Source: Pseudodonghicola xiamenensis DSM 18339
Lineage (GTDB): Bacteria > Pseudomonadota > Alphaproteobacteria > Rhodobacterales > Rhodobacteraceae
Direction: 5' to 3'
NCBI RefSeq assembly: GCF_000429365.1
Contig: NZ_AUBS01000001.1
Span: 434,001 to 498,000 of the forward strand
DNA: 64,000 nt
Positions 1 to 8,478 of this stretch are shown here, piece after piece (position 1 is the first letter of the stretch; every line of letters starts with the position of its first letter). The notes under the pieces are model-generated. The model saw only the letters and a program-made list of their open reading frames with translations, made no database searches and had not been told where the DNA came from. The translations under genes were made by a program, and so were the position numbers.

Positions 1-342
1 CGGATGCTGGGCGGGCCGAAGTTCTGGCCGAAGATCAGCCCGAAAAAGACCTGGTCCGGCACTGTGGCTGGCTGGCTGGTGGCGATGATCGTCGGCTGGG
101 CCTTCACCTTTGTCACTGGGGCAGGCGCCTGGCTGATTGCGCTCTCGGCACTGGCCTCCTTTGCCTCGCAACTGGGGGATATCGCCGAAAGCGCGGTGAA
201 GCGGCGGGCGGGGGTCAAGGATTCCAGCTCTCTGATCCCCGGGCACGGCGGGCTGTTCGACCGCTTCGACGGTATGTTGGGGGCGGCACTTCTGGTGTTG
301 GCGGTGATGGAGCTGACGGGCTATCCCCCCGGAGCCCTGTGA
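1..342 (+). CDS. cdsA: Phosphatidate cytidylyltransferase, C-terminal part (cut by window start)
   Basis: Makes CDP-diacylglycerol from phosphatidate and CTP at the inner membrane, the entry point to phospholipid synthesis. Only the last 113 residues are present and the frame is open to base 1. The family signature is visible: an S-x-x-K-R run followed by K-D-S-S-S and P-G-H-G-G-x-x-D-R-x-D (about residues 62-83 of the fragment), which carries the metal- and nucleotide-binding acidic residues. Two hydrophobic segments precede it and one follows, as expected for the end of this multi-span enzyme. dxr follows 31 bases downstream on the same strand, the usual uppS-cdsA-dxr-rseP order. The N-terminus lies outside the window. 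Confidence 0.95.
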   Translation, partial: RMLGGPKFWPKISPKKTWSGTVAGWLVAMIVGWAFTFVTGAGAWLIALSALASFASQLGDIAESAVKRRAGVKDSSSLIPGHGGLFDRFDGMLGAALLVLAVMELTGYPPGAL

Positions 343-373
343 TCAACCGGCTCTCTATGAAAAGGCAAGATAC

Positions 374-1546
374 ATGCGGCGGGTGACGATCCTGGGGGCG
401 ACCGGCTCCATCGGGCAGAACACCATTGACCTGATCCGGCGCGATCCCGGCGCTTTCGATGTGGTCGCCTTGACCGGCGGCGCCAATATCGCCCGGTTGG
501 CCGAAGACGCCCGCGCTCTTGGCGCCGGACTGGCGGTTACCGCCTATGAGGATCGGCTGGAGGAACTGCGCGCCGCACTCTCCGGCACCGGGATCGAGAC
601 TGCGGCGGGTGCCGAAGCGATCCGCGAGGCCGCGACGCGACCGGCCGACTGGGTGATGTCGGCGATTGTCGGCGCCGCCGGCCTGGCGCCGGGGCTTGCT
701 GCCCTGGAACAGGGGGCGACGTTGGCCCTGGCCAACAAGGAATCCCTGGTTTGCGCCGGTGATCTGGTGCTGCGCACCGCCCGGGCGCACGGGGCCCGTA
801 TCCTGCCGGTGGACAGTGAACATTCTGCCGTGTTCCAGGCCCTGGTGGGCGAGGATATGGCGGCGGTCGAACGGGTGGTGATCACCGCCTCGGGCGGCGC
901 CTTCCGGGACTGGCCGCTGGAGCGGCTGCGTGGCGCCACCGTTGCCGAAGCCTCGAGCCATCCGAATTGGGACATGGGGCAACGGATTACCATCGACAGT
1001 GCTTCCATGTTCAATAAGGCCATGGAAATAATTGAAGCAAAAGAGCTTTTTGGAATTCAGCCCGATCAGATAGAGGTGCTGGTTCATCCTGAATCTATGA
1101 TCCACGCGATGGTGGGATTCGTCGATGGTGCCTTGATGGCCCATGTCGGCCCGCCGGACATGCGTCATGCCATCGGATATGCGCTGTACTGGCCGGAACG
1201 GCGCGGCCTGCCGGTGGAACGGCTGGATCTGGCAAAGATCGGTCAGTTCACCTTTCGCGCACCGGACGAGGGCCGTTATCCGGCGCTGCGCCTGGCGCGA
1301 GAGGTGATGACGGCGGGTGGACTTGCCGGCGCGGTCTTTAATGCGGCAAAGGAACGCAGTCTCGATCATTTCATCGCCGGCCGCATCGGATTTCTCGACA
1401 TGGCGGCGGTGGTCGAAACGGTTCTGGAGCGCTACGCTGGACTGCGACGCAATGACGATGCAGCGATGACCCTTGATAACGTGCTCCTGATTGACCATCT
1501 CGCCCGGGAGTGGGCCGATGAGACGGCGGTGAAGAAAGCAGGATAA
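374..1546 (+). CDS. dxr: 1-deoxy-D-xylulose 5-phosphate reductoisomerase
   Basis: Converts DXP to 2-C-methyl-D-erythritol 4-phosphate with NADPH, the committed step of MEP isoprenoid synthesis, in the cytoplasm. At 390 residues it has the normal family length. The N-terminus carries the NADPH-binding GATGSIG loop (residues 8-14). The central catalytic part shows L-A-N-K-E-S near residue 120, the metal-binding D-S-E-H near 147, and the substrate-closing region H-P-N-W-D-M-G with the following S-A-S-M-F-N-K near 196-210. It lies between cdsA and rseP, with the rseP start 4 bases after its stop, so the three are probably co-transcribed. A second MEP-pathway gene, ispDF, is near 49 kb. Confidence 0.97.
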   Translation: MRRVTILGATGSIGQNTIDLIRRDPGAFDVVALTGGANIARLAEDARALGAGLAVTAYEDRLEELRAALSGTGIETAAGAEAIREAATRPADWVMSAIVGAAGLAPGLAALEQGATLALANKESLVCAGDLVLRTARAHGARILPVDSEHSAVFQALVGEDMAAVERVVITASGGAFRDWPLERLRGATVAEASSHPNWDMGQRITIDSASMFNKAMEIIEAKELFGIQPDQIEVLVHPESMIHAMVGFVDGALMAHVGPPDMRHAIGYALYWPERRGLPVERLDLAKIGQFTFRAPDEGRYPALRLAREVMTAGGLAGAVFNAAKERSLDHFIAGRIGFLDMAAVVETVLERYAGLRRNDDAAMTLDNVLLIDHLAREWADETAVKKAG

Positions 1547-1550
1547 GACA

Positions 1551-2903
1551 TTGAATATTGTTGAGATGATTCCGCAGTTTGGCGGGCTGGTTTACACTTT
1601 GATCGCTTTCGTCGTGGCCTTGTCGGTGATCGTCTTCGTGCATGAGTTCGGCCATTATATCGTCGGCCGCTGGAGCGGCATCCATGCCGAGGTCTTCTCT
1701 CTGGGGTTCGGCCCGACGCTGATCAGCCGGGTCGATAAACGCGGTACCCGCTGGCAGATCGCCGCGTTGCCCTTCGGCGGCTACGTCAAGTTTCTGGGCG
1801 ATGCCGATGCCACCTCGGGCAAGGACGCCGAGACGATGGCCGACATCTACCGCCGCAATCCGGAGGAACTGCGCCACACCATGCATGGCGCCCCGCTCTG
1901 GGCCCGGGTGCTGACGGTGGCGGCGGGGCCGGTCTTCAACTTCATCTTTTCGATTGCCGTCTTTACCGGCGTGTTCATGGCGCAGGGCGTTGCCCGCGAT
2001 CCGTTGACGGTGGGAGACCTGCACCCGATGCCGGGGCTTGAGAACGGGTTGCAGCAAGGCGATGTGGTGCTGGCGATCGCCGGCATGCCGACGCCGTCGT
2101 TTCAGGATGGTGTCTCATGGCAAAGCTTTCTGGACGGTCTGCCGCATGCCCGCACGCTGGACTATCGCGTGCGCCGCGCCGGGCAGGAGATCAGCGCCGC
2201 GGGGCCGCATCCGTTCCCGGCCTATGTCTATCGGGTCGCGCCGCGCAGCGCGGCGGTGGACGCGGGGCTGCGCCCGGGGGATGTCATCACCGAAGTGGAC
2301 GGCACGCCGGTCTATGTCTTCGCCGATCTGAAAAAGGCGGTCGAATCCTCTGACGGGGCGCCGGTGCTGTTGACGGTCTGGCGCGACGGGGCGGAATCGA
2401 AATTCACCCTGACGCCGCGCCGGGTGGACGAGCCGGCTGCCGATGGCGGTTTTACCACCCAGTGGCGGATCGGGATCGTCGGCGGCATGGCCTTCGAGCC
2501 GGCGACCGCCACCGCCGGTCCCGCCCAGGCCTTTCTGGGCGGCGTGTCGCAGACCTGGGCGATCATCACCGGGTCCGTTTCCGGCCTGTGGCACATGATC
2601 ACCGGCGCGATCAGCACCTGTAACATTTCCGGCCCGATCGGCATTGCCGAAACCTCTGGCGAACTGGCCAGCCAAGGCGCGCAGACCTTCATTTCGTTCA
2701 TTGCCACGCTGTCGACGGCGGTGGGTCTGCTGAACCTGTTCCCGATCCCGGCGCTCGACGGTGGCCATCTGGCATTTTACGCCTATGAGGCTGTGTTCCG
2801 CCGCCCGCCCAGCGACAGGGCGCTCAAGGTGCTGATGACGGTAGGGCTGACGCTGATCCTGTCGCTGATGTTCTTCGCTCTCGGCAACGATCTGTTCTGT
2901 TGA
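1551..2903 (+). CDS. rseP: Site-2 intramembrane metalloprotease RseP
   Basis: Zinc protease of the inner membrane that cuts anti-sigma factors and remnant signal peptides within the bilayer. The zinc motif HEFGH is at residues 31-35 inside the first hydrophobic segment. A periplasmic PDZ region follows (G-D-V-I-T-E-V-D-G around residue 243), and the second catalytic motif, L-D-G-G-H in N-L-F-P-I-P-A, lies near residue 400 in a late membrane segment. Length is 450. The chosen start is TTG at 1551, because an AGGA stands 7 bases upstream; the ATG at 1566 would be too far from it. It sits between dxr and bamA as in most proteobacteria, linking proteolysis to outer-membrane assembly. Confidence 0.95.
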   Translation: MNIVEMIPQFGGLVYTLIAFVVALSVIVFVHEFGHYIVGRWSGIHAEVFSLGFGPTLISRVDKRGTRWQIAALPFGGYVKFLGDADATSGKDAETMADIYRRNPEELRHTMHGAPLWARVLTVAAGPVFNFIFSIAVFTGVFMAQGVARDPLTVGDLHPMPGLENGLQQGDVVLAIAGMPTPSFQDGVSWQSFLDGLPHARTLDYRVRRAGQEISAAGPHPFPAYVYRVAPRSAAVDAGLRPGDVITEVDGTPVYVFADLKKAVESSDGAPVLLTVWRDGAESKFTLTPRRVDEPAADGGFTTQWRIGIVGGMAFEPATATAGPAQAFLGGVSQTWAIITGSVSGLWHMITGAISTCNISGPIGIAETSGELASQGAQTFISFIATLSTAVGLLNLFPIPALDGGHLAFYAYEAVFRRPPSDRALKVLMTVGLTLILSLMFFALGNDLFC

Positions 2904-3041
2904 TCTGAGCCGGGGCGCTGTTGTCTCCGCGCCGATGCTGTTGGCGCGGCATCGACGCCCCGGTTTCGCCAAAATGCCGCCACATTCCGCCCGTAGGGTC
3001 CAGTCGCGAACAGCGATCTGAAACGCCAAAAAGGGCAGAAG

Positions 3042-3170
3042 ATGCGGAACCTGCATTTTTCCACGCGTGGTCTTGGCCTGCTGATGCAGTTGAACTGGGA
3101 TCTGCTTCTCTATGTGACGACTATAATCCTCGCCCTCACGGCTGGGGGCTGGTTGCTGCGCGTGATGTGA
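3042..3170 (+). CDS. Small single-span membrane protein (42 aa), unrecognised
   Basis: A short ORF in the 389-base gap between rseP and bamA. It encodes 42 residues: a basic N-terminal stretch starting MRNLHF, a short amphipathic part, then one hydrophobic segment of about 20 residues (W-D-L-L-L-Y-V to G-G-W-L-L) ending R-V-M. An AAGGG lies 6 bases before the ATG, a good ribosome site. The arrangement (positive N-terminus, one span, tiny C-terminus) suggests an inner-membrane protein with the N-terminus inside. I do not recognise a named family, and function is unknown. The location between a membrane protease and BamA would fit an envelope role, but that is inference. The overlapping 117-codon ORF at 2921-3274 in another frame looks spurious. 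The rest of the gap (2904-3041 and 3171-3292) shows no other gene. Confidence 0.6.
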   Translation: MRNLHFSTRGLGLLMQLNWDLLLYVTTIILALTAGGWLLRVM

Positions 3171-3227
3171 TCGTGATCCCTCTGGCGGCGTTGTCGCGCT
3201 GTCGGGACGGATCGGGCAATTGGCCTT

Positions 3228-3256
3228 TTGACATCGCTCGGCAATCCCGATACTCA
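3228..3256 (+). promoter_or_regulatory. Candidate sigma-70 promoter for bamA
   Basis: A perfect TTGACA -35 hexamer (3228-3233) is followed after 17 bases by TACTCA (3251-3256), a poor -10. It lies 36 bases upstream of the bamA start. The -35 and spacing are seen directly; promoter function is inferred and the weak -10 leaves it uncertain. Confidence 0.35.
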
Positions 3257-3292
3257 CGTTTTCAATGTCTGTAAAATACTGGGTTCAAGACT

Positions 3293-5710
3293 ATGGGATT
3301 GGGGAGCACCGCAGGAGAACCCTGCGCTGAGCGTGGTATCGGCGGCACCGTTTTCTTCCGTGTGCTGACCGCTCTTTTTCTTTTCGTTTCGATGTTTTTT
3401 GTGTCCTTCGCCTCGCCGGCGATGGCGCAGGATTATCGCTTCAACTCGATGAAGGTCGAAGGCAACCAGCGGATCGAAAGCGCCACGATCGTTGCCTATA
3501 CGGGGATCGAGCGTGGCAAGACCGTATCCGCCGGGGAACTGAACGACGCTTATCAGAAAGTGATGGCGAGCGGTCTGTTCGAAACAGTGGATCTGGAGCC
3601 CAAGGGCAATACGCTGGTCATTTCGGTCAAGGAATATCCGACGATCAGCGTCATCAACTTCGAAGGCAATCGGCGGATCAAGGACGATGCGCTGGCCAAG
3701 CTGATCGAATCCACCGCGCGCCAGGTGTTCAGCCCGGCCAAGGCCGAACGCGACGCGGATGTCATCGCCAAGGCCTATTCGCAGCAGGGCCGGGTGGCCG
3801 CGACCGTGGTGCCGCGCATCATCCGTCGCAGCGATAACCGCGTTGATCTGGTGTTCGAGATTTCCGAGGGCGACACCATCGAGGTCGAGCGGGTCAGCTT
3901 TATCGGCAACCGCATCTATTCCGATCGCCGCCTGCGCCGCATCCTGGCCACCAAACAGGCGAATTTTCTGCGCACCTTCCTGCGTGGCGACACGCTGGTC
4001 GAGGACCGGATCGCCTATGACAAGCAGCTTTTGCGCGATTTCTATCTGTCGCGTGGCTATGTCGATTTCCGCGTCAACAGCGCCAACGTCGAATTCACCC
4101 GGGAACGCGATGCCTTTTATCTGGTGATGGACATCACCGAAGGCCAGCAGTTCAAGTTCGGCAAGATCACCACGATCAGCGAATATCCCGGTGTTGATGC
4201 CGCCGAATATCAGGCCGCGCTGAAAGTCAAATCCGGTGAGATCTATTCGCCCACTGCGGTCGACAATTCGATCACCCGGCAAGAGCGTCTGTCGATCAAG
4301 AACGGGGTCGACTTCCTGCGGGTCGAGCCGCGCATCACCCGTAACGATCGCGACCTGACCCTGGACGTCCAGTTCGTTCTGACCAAGGGACCGCGGGTCT
4401 TCGTCGAACGGATCGACATTGAAGGCAACACCACCACCCTGGACCGCGTCGTGCGCCAGCAATTCCGGGTGTCGGAGGGCGATCCCTTCAACCCGCGTGA
4501 AATCCGCGCCAGTGCCGAACGCATCCGCGCGCTTGGCTTCTTCTCGAAGGCGGACGTCAATACCCGTGAAGGCTCCTCGCCGGAGCAGGTGATCGTCGAT
4601 GTGAACGTCGAGGAGCAGCCGACAGGCTCGCTCAACCTGGGTGGGTCCTACTCGGTGAGCAACGGCTTCGGTGTCGCGCTCGGCCTGACCGAGAACAACT
4701 TCCTCGGGCGTGGGCAGCGGCTGTCCTTCACCTTCTCGACCGCCGAGGATTCCGAGGCCTATGTCTTCGGCTTCACCGAACCCCATCTGATGGGGCGCGA
4801 CCTGCGGTTCGATCTGGACCTCGGTCTGTCGACGACCAACTCGAGCTATGCGAACTACGATACCAAGCGGGTGTTCTTCAACCCGGGGCTGACCTTCAAT
4901 CTGTCGGAACAGCAGCGGCTGAAGCTGCAATATTCCTGGCAGAGCACCGAGATGGAGGACCGGGATACCGCCTTGGCGGCCACCTATGGCCCTGTCGTGG
5001 GGACTGAAATCGCGCGCGGCAGCGAAAGCGCCAGCATGGTCGGCTTCACTTACACCTTCGACAGCCGGCTGAGCGGACTTGACCCGAATGCCGGGATGCT
5101 GTTCGAGATCGGTGCCGATTTCGCCGGCCTGGGCGGTGACAGCCAGTTCATTCGTACCAGGGCCAAGGCCATCGCACAGCGGAAGATCCTGAACGAGGAG
5201 GTCACGCTGAGGGCCACCTTCGAGGCAGGCGCGCTGAGCTGGCTTGGTTCGGACGACAGCCGGACGGTCGATCGCTTCATGCTGTCCTCGGAGATCATGC
5301 GAGGCTTCGAACCCGCCGGGATGGGGCCGCGCGACATGACGCCCAATTCCTCGGGGTCGCCCTATGACGACGCGCTTGGCGGTAACTTCTATGCCGTCGC
5401 CCGGTTCGAGGCTGAATTCCCGCTGGGTCTGCCGGAAGAGATCGGCCTGCGTGGCGGTCTGTTCCTCGATGTCGGCAACCTGTGGGATCTGAGCAACGTG
5501 AACACCGCAGCCGCCTCTACCGGCTGTGGCGCCTCGGGGGCCTCGTCCTGCATCGTCGGTGCAGATGGATCCTGGCGTTCGGTCATCGGCCTGTCGTTCC
5601 TCTGGACCACGAGCTTCGGCCCGCTGCGGTTCAACTTTTCCAGGGCGCTCAGCAAGGAAGATTACGACAAGGAACAAACCTTCGACCTGACGCTTCAGGC
5701 GCGGTTCTGA
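3293..5710 (+). CDS. bamA: Outer membrane protein assembly factor BamA
   Basis: Central Omp85-family subunit of the BAM complex, which inserts beta-barrel proteins into the outer membrane. The 805 residues begin with a long signal peptide with a hydrophobic core around residues 22-40 and probable cleavage after A-M-A at about 45. Five POTRA domains follow to about residue 445, then a 16-strand barrel. The barrel loop-6 motif appears as M-R-G-F (near residue 669), a variant of the usual V/I-R-G-F. The chain ends in L-T-L-Q-A-R-F, the terminal aromatic outer-membrane signal. skp starts 3 bases after the stop, so chaperone and assembly factor are co-expressed. Confidence 0.97.
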   Translation: MGLGSTAGEPCAERGIGGTVFFRVLTALFLFVSMFFVSFASPAMAQDYRFNSMKVEGNQRIESATIVAYTGIERGKTVSAGELNDAYQKVMASGLFETVDLEPKGNTLVISVKEYPTISVINFEGNRRIKDDALAKLIESTARQVFSPAKAERDADVIAKAYSQQGRVAATVVPRIIRRSDNRVDLVFEISEGDTIEVERVSFIGNRIYSDRRLRRILATKQANFLRTFLRGDTLVEDRIAYDKQLLRDFYLSRGYVDFRVNSANVEFTRERDAFYLVMDITEGQQFKFGKITTISEYPGVDAAEYQAALKVKSGEIYSPTAVDNSITRQERLSIKNGVDFLRVEPRITRNDRDLTLDVQFVLTKGPRVFVERIDIEGNTTTLDRVVRQQFRVSEGDPFNPREIRASAERIRALGFFSKADVNTREGSSPEQVIVDVNVEEQPTGSLNLGGSYSVSNGFGVALGLTENNFLGRGQRLSFTFSTAEDSEAYVFGFTEPHLMGRDLRFDLDLGLSTTNSSYANYDTKRVFFNPGLTFNLSEQQRLKLQYSWQSTEMEDRDTALAATYGPVVGTEIARGSESASMVGFTYTFDSRLSGLDPNAGMLFEIGADFAGLGGDSQFIRTRAKAIAQRKILNEEVTLRATFEAGALSWLGSDDSRTVDRFMLSSEIMRGFEPAGMGPRDMTPNSSGSPYDDALGGNFYAVARFEAEFPLGLPEEIGLRGGLFLDVGNLWDLSNVNTAAASTGCGASGASSCIVGADGSWRSVIGLSFLWTTSFGPLRFNFSRALSKEDYDKEQTFDLTLQARF

Positions 5711-5713
5711 TCC

Positions 5714-6343
5714 GTGATGGCAGGCTGCAGGTCCAGTCGGCCGCAAAAGAGATTGATGACGGCTGCCGTGTTGGCGGCCGTCTTCGGTTTTCTGGCGGTC
5801 TCACCTCAGGCGGGGTTGGCGCAACAGTTGGGAACCCCGGTCGCTCCGGTGCCGGAGGTGCCGCACAGCGCCATCCTGACGCTTGAAAGCGACCGCCTGT
5901 TCTCGGAATCGGCTTTCGGCAAGCGGGTCGCCTCCGAGATCGAAGCCGAGAGCGCCGTACTGTCGGCTGAGAACCGCAAGATGGAAGCTGAACTGACCGC
6001 TGAGGAAAAGCAGCTTACCGAACGGCGCCGCGCGATGGAGCCGGCGGCATTCAGGGCGCTGGCTGATGCGTTCGATCAGAAGGTTCAGAATATCCGCCGG
6101 ACCCAGGATTCCAAGGCGCGGGCGCTGAGCCAGAAGGCCGACAAGGCGCGAGGGGATTTCCTGCGCGCCGCGCGGCCCGTTTTCGAGGCACTGATGCAGG
6201 AGGCTGGCGCCAGCGTCATCCTGGAGCGGTCGAACGTCTTCCTGTCGGCAAATGCCTCGGACATCACCGATGAGGCGATTTCCCGGATCGACGCCGCAAT
6301 CGGAGATGGCGCGGCAGCCGCCAACACCGGGCAGGATCAATAG
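5714..6343 (+). CDS. skp: OmpH/Skp-family periplasmic chaperone
   Basis: Periplasmic holdase that carries unfolded outer-membrane proteins to BamA. Translation can begin at GTG 5714 or at the immediately following ATG 5717. An N-terminal hydrophobic segment ending near A-G-L-A-Q (about residue 37) is a signal peptide. Next comes a short strand region beginning A-I-L-T-L-E-S-D-R, then a long charged helical arm rich in E, K, A and R (about residues 75-160), typical of the tentacle coiled coil, and a final strand region S-V-I-L-E-R. At 209 residues it is slightly longer than enterobacterial Skp, as is common for alphaproteobacterial OmpH proteins. It lies directly after bamA; fabZ follows 66 bases later. 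Confidence 0.9.
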   Translation: MMAGCRSSRPQKRLMTAAVLAAVFGFLAVSPQAGLAQQLGTPVAPVPEVPHSAILTLESDRLFSESAFGKRVASEIEAESAVLSAENRKMEAELTAEEKQLTERRRAMEPAAFRALADAFDQKVQNIRRTQDSKARALSQKADKARGDFLRAARPVFEALMQEAGASVILERSNVFLSANASDITDEAISRIDAAIGDGAAAANTGQDQ

Positions 6344-6409
6344 CGCCGCTTGCCCAATCGGGCCGGGATTGCTAGTCAGTCGCGAAAGACGACCAATGGG
6401 AACCCCTAG

Positions 6410-6874
6410 ATGACCACAGAGATGAAAAGCGCGGATATCCAGCTTATCCAGCGTATCCTTCCCCACCGCTATCCCTTCCTTCTGGTGGACAAGGTGGTCG
6501 ATATTGACGGCTACAGCTCGGCGCGTGGCATCAAGAACGTCACGATGAACGAGCCGCATTTCCAAGGCCATTTCCCGGGCACGCCGATCATGCCGGGGGT
6601 GACCATCATCGAGGCGATGGCGCAGACCGCTGGCGTCATGCTCGGCGTCGGTATGGACATCGTCGATACCGAGCTGCTGATTTATTTCATGAACATCGAC
6701 AAGTGCAAATTCCGCCGCAAGGTGGTGCCGGGCGATGTGATGGAAATGCGGGTGACGACGCTGCGGGGCAAGATGCGCGGCAAGATCTTCAAGTTCCAGG
6801 GGACGGCGACGGTGGACGGCGAAGTCGCTGCCGAGGCCGAGTTCTCGGCAATGGTCGATTATCAGGAGGATTGA
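6410..6874 (+). CDS. fabZ: 3-hydroxyacyl-[acyl-carrier-protein] dehydratase FabZ
   Basis: Dehydrates 3-hydroxyacyl-ACP in type II fatty acid synthesis. In this operon it competes with LpxA for 3-hydroxyacyl-ACP, balancing phospholipid against lipid A. The 154 residues form one hotdog domain. The catalytic histidine is H54 in H-F-x-G-H-F-P, and the catalytic glutamate is E68 in P-G-V-x-x-I-E-A-M-A-Q. lpxA begins 4 bases after the stop. In many proteobacteria lpxD precedes fabZ; here skp does. Confidence 0.97.
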   Translation: MTTEMKSADIQLIQRILPHRYPFLLVDKVVDIDGYSSARGIKNVTMNEPHFQGHFPGTPIMPGVTIIEAMAQTAGVMLGVGMDIVDTELLIYFMNIDKCKFRRKVVPGDVMEMRVTTLRGKMRGKIFKFQGTATVDGEVAAEAEFSAMVDYQED

Positions 6875-6878
6875 GCGC

Positions 6879-7679
6879 ATGGCCCCGGAAACCAGGACAC
6901 AGGTACACCCCTCGGCAATCGTCGAAGAGGGGGCGCAGCTTGGCGAAGGCTGTGTGGTGGGGCCTTTCTGCGTGATCGGTCCCAAGGTGGTTCTGGGCGA
7001 TCGGGTCGAGCTGAAAAGCCACGTGGTGGTGACCGGCGACACCCGGATCGGCGAGGATACCACCATCTTTTCCTTCGCGGTGATCGGAGAGGTGCCGCAG
7101 GATCTGAAGTTCAACGGCGAAAATACCCGGCTTGAGATCGGTGCGCGCAACCGCATCCGTGAACATGTCACCATGAACCCGGGCACCGAGGGCGGTGGCG
7201 GCGTCACCCGCATCGGTAACGATTGCCTGTTCATGGCCGGCTGCCACGTGGCCCATGATGTGCAGATCGGCGACCGGGTGATCATGGTCAACCACGCCGG
7301 CGCCGCAGGCCACTGCGTGATCGAGGACGATGTGATCATCGGCGGCATCTCCGGCCTTCACCAATGGGTGCGTGTCGGGCGCGGTGCCATCATCGGCGCG
7401 CTGACCATGGTGCCGCAGGACGTGATCCCCTATGGTCTGGTACAGGCGCCACGCGGTGAACTGGACGGGTTGAACCTGGTCGGGCTGAAACGCCGGGGTG
7501 TGCCGCGTGCGGATATCACCGCGCTCAGGGCCGCCTTCCAGATGCTGGCGCAGGGCGAGGGCACCTTCCAGGAACGCGCTCATCGCCTGGGAGAAGAGAC
7601 AGACAGCGAATATGTGCGTCAGATCGTCGAATTCATCACCGGTCACAGCGATCGGTCGTTTCTGACCCCGGGGAACTGA
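6879..7679 (+). CDS. lpxA: Acyl-[ACP]-UDP-N-acetylglucosamine O-acyltransferase LpxA
   Basis: First enzyme of lipid A synthesis: moves a 3-hydroxyacyl chain from ACP to the 3-OH of UDP-GlcNAc in the cytoplasm. The 266 residues are a left-handed beta-helix of hexapeptide repeats through about residue 190, followed by a helical C-terminus. The catalytic histidine is H126 in C-H-V-A-H-D, equivalent to H125 of the E. coli enzyme. It is tightly coupled to fabZ upstream and lpxI downstream (4-base gaps). Confidence 0.97.
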   Translation: MAPETRTQVHPSAIVEEGAQLGEGCVVGPFCVIGPKVVLGDRVELKSHVVVTGDTRIGEDTTIFSFAVIGEVPQDLKFNGENTRLEIGARNRIREHVTMNPGTEGGGGVTRIGNDCLFMAGCHVAHDVQIGDRVIMVNHAGAAGHCVIEDDVIIGGISGLHQWVRVGRGAIIGALTMVPQDVIPYGLVQAPRGELDGLNLVGLKRRGVPRADITALRAAFQMLAQGEGTFQERAHRLGEETDSEYVRQIVEFITGHSDRSFLTPGN

Positions 7680-7683
7680 GCCG

Positions 7684-8478
7684 ATGTTGGCGCTGATTGC
7701 CGGGCGTGGGTCATTGCCGGTTGCAATCGCACGGGCACAAACGCAGCCGGCGCTGATCTGCGCGTTGGAGGACAATGGCCCGGACCGGCTTGAGGTCGAT
7801 CTGTGGTTCCGGCTCGAGACGCTGGGCAGCTTGATCGCCGAGCTGAAGCAGCGGGGCGCAACGCAGGTTTGCATGGCCGGGGCGATCCGCCGGCCTCAGA
7901 TCGACCCGGCCGCCATTGATGCCGCTACGCTGCCGCTGGTTCCGGTGTTGACCGAGGCGCTGCAGCGGGGCGACGACGGGGCCCTGCGCGCCGTGATAAC
8001 TTTGTTCGAGACCGCCGGGATAACCGCGGTTCCGGCGCAGGAAGCGGCCCCCGGCCTGCTGATCGGGGCGTCGACCCCGACGGTTTCCCAGCCGACCGAG
8101 GCGCATCATCGCGATGCCCGGCGCGGCGCCGAGATCGTTGTGGCCATGGGGGCTGCCGATATCGGCCAGGCCTGTGCCGTTCTGAACGGGCAGGCGCTGG
8201 CGGTGGAAAGTGTCTTTGGCACCGACTGGATGCTGGCCACCTTGTTCGATCGCCCGGATGAGGGCGGCGGGATCCTCTACAAGGCGCCGAAACCCGATCA
8301 GGATCGCCGTGCCGATCTGCCGGCCATCGGTCCCGATACGGTACGCGGCGCCGCTGATGCCGGGCTCGACGGGCTGGTGATCGAGGCGGGCGGCGTCATC
8401 CTGCTGGACCCCGACGCGGTGATCGCCGCTTGTGACAGGATGGGTCTGTTCCTGTGGTCGCGGGAGCCGCAGGGCTGA
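7684..8478 (+). CDS. lpxI: UDP-2,3-diacylglucosamine pyrophosphatase LpxI (DUF1009)
   Basis: Hydrolyses UDP-2,3-diacylglucosamine to lipid X plus UMP. LpxI is the alphaproteobacterial substitute for LpxH and is unrelated to it in sequence. The 264-residue protein has the N-terminal domain starting M-L-A-L-I-A-G-R-G-S-L-P and the C-terminal DUF1009 domain, with the conserved G-A-D-I-G-Q-A and the P-K-P-D-Q-D-R-R-A-D-L-P-x-I-G-P-D-T region near residues 200-220. Position between lpxA and lpxB fits its pathway step exactly. Its stop overlaps the lpxB start by one base, so translation is probably coupled. Confidence 0.93.
   Translation: MLALIAGRGSLPVAIARAQTQPALICALEDNGPDRLEVDLWFRLETLGSLIAELKQRGATQVCMAGAIRRPQIDPAAIDAATLPLVPVLTEALQRGDDGALRAVITLFETAGITAVPAQEAAPGLLIGASTPTVSQPTEAHHRDARRGAEIVVAMGAADIGQACAVLNGQALAVESVFGTDWMLATLFDRPDEGGGILYKAPKPDQDRRADLPAIGPDTVRGAADAGLDGLVIEAGGVILLDPDAVIAACDRMGLFLWSREPQG

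Noticed and set aside
2921..3274. 117-codon ORF between rseP and bamA
   Set aside because: No ribosome site and an unlikely composition; the 42-codon ORF in another frame is better supported.
3254..5746. 830-codon ORF antisense to bamA
   Set aside because: bamA has full family motifs; the antisense product is low-complexity and typical of shadow frames in GC-rich DNA.
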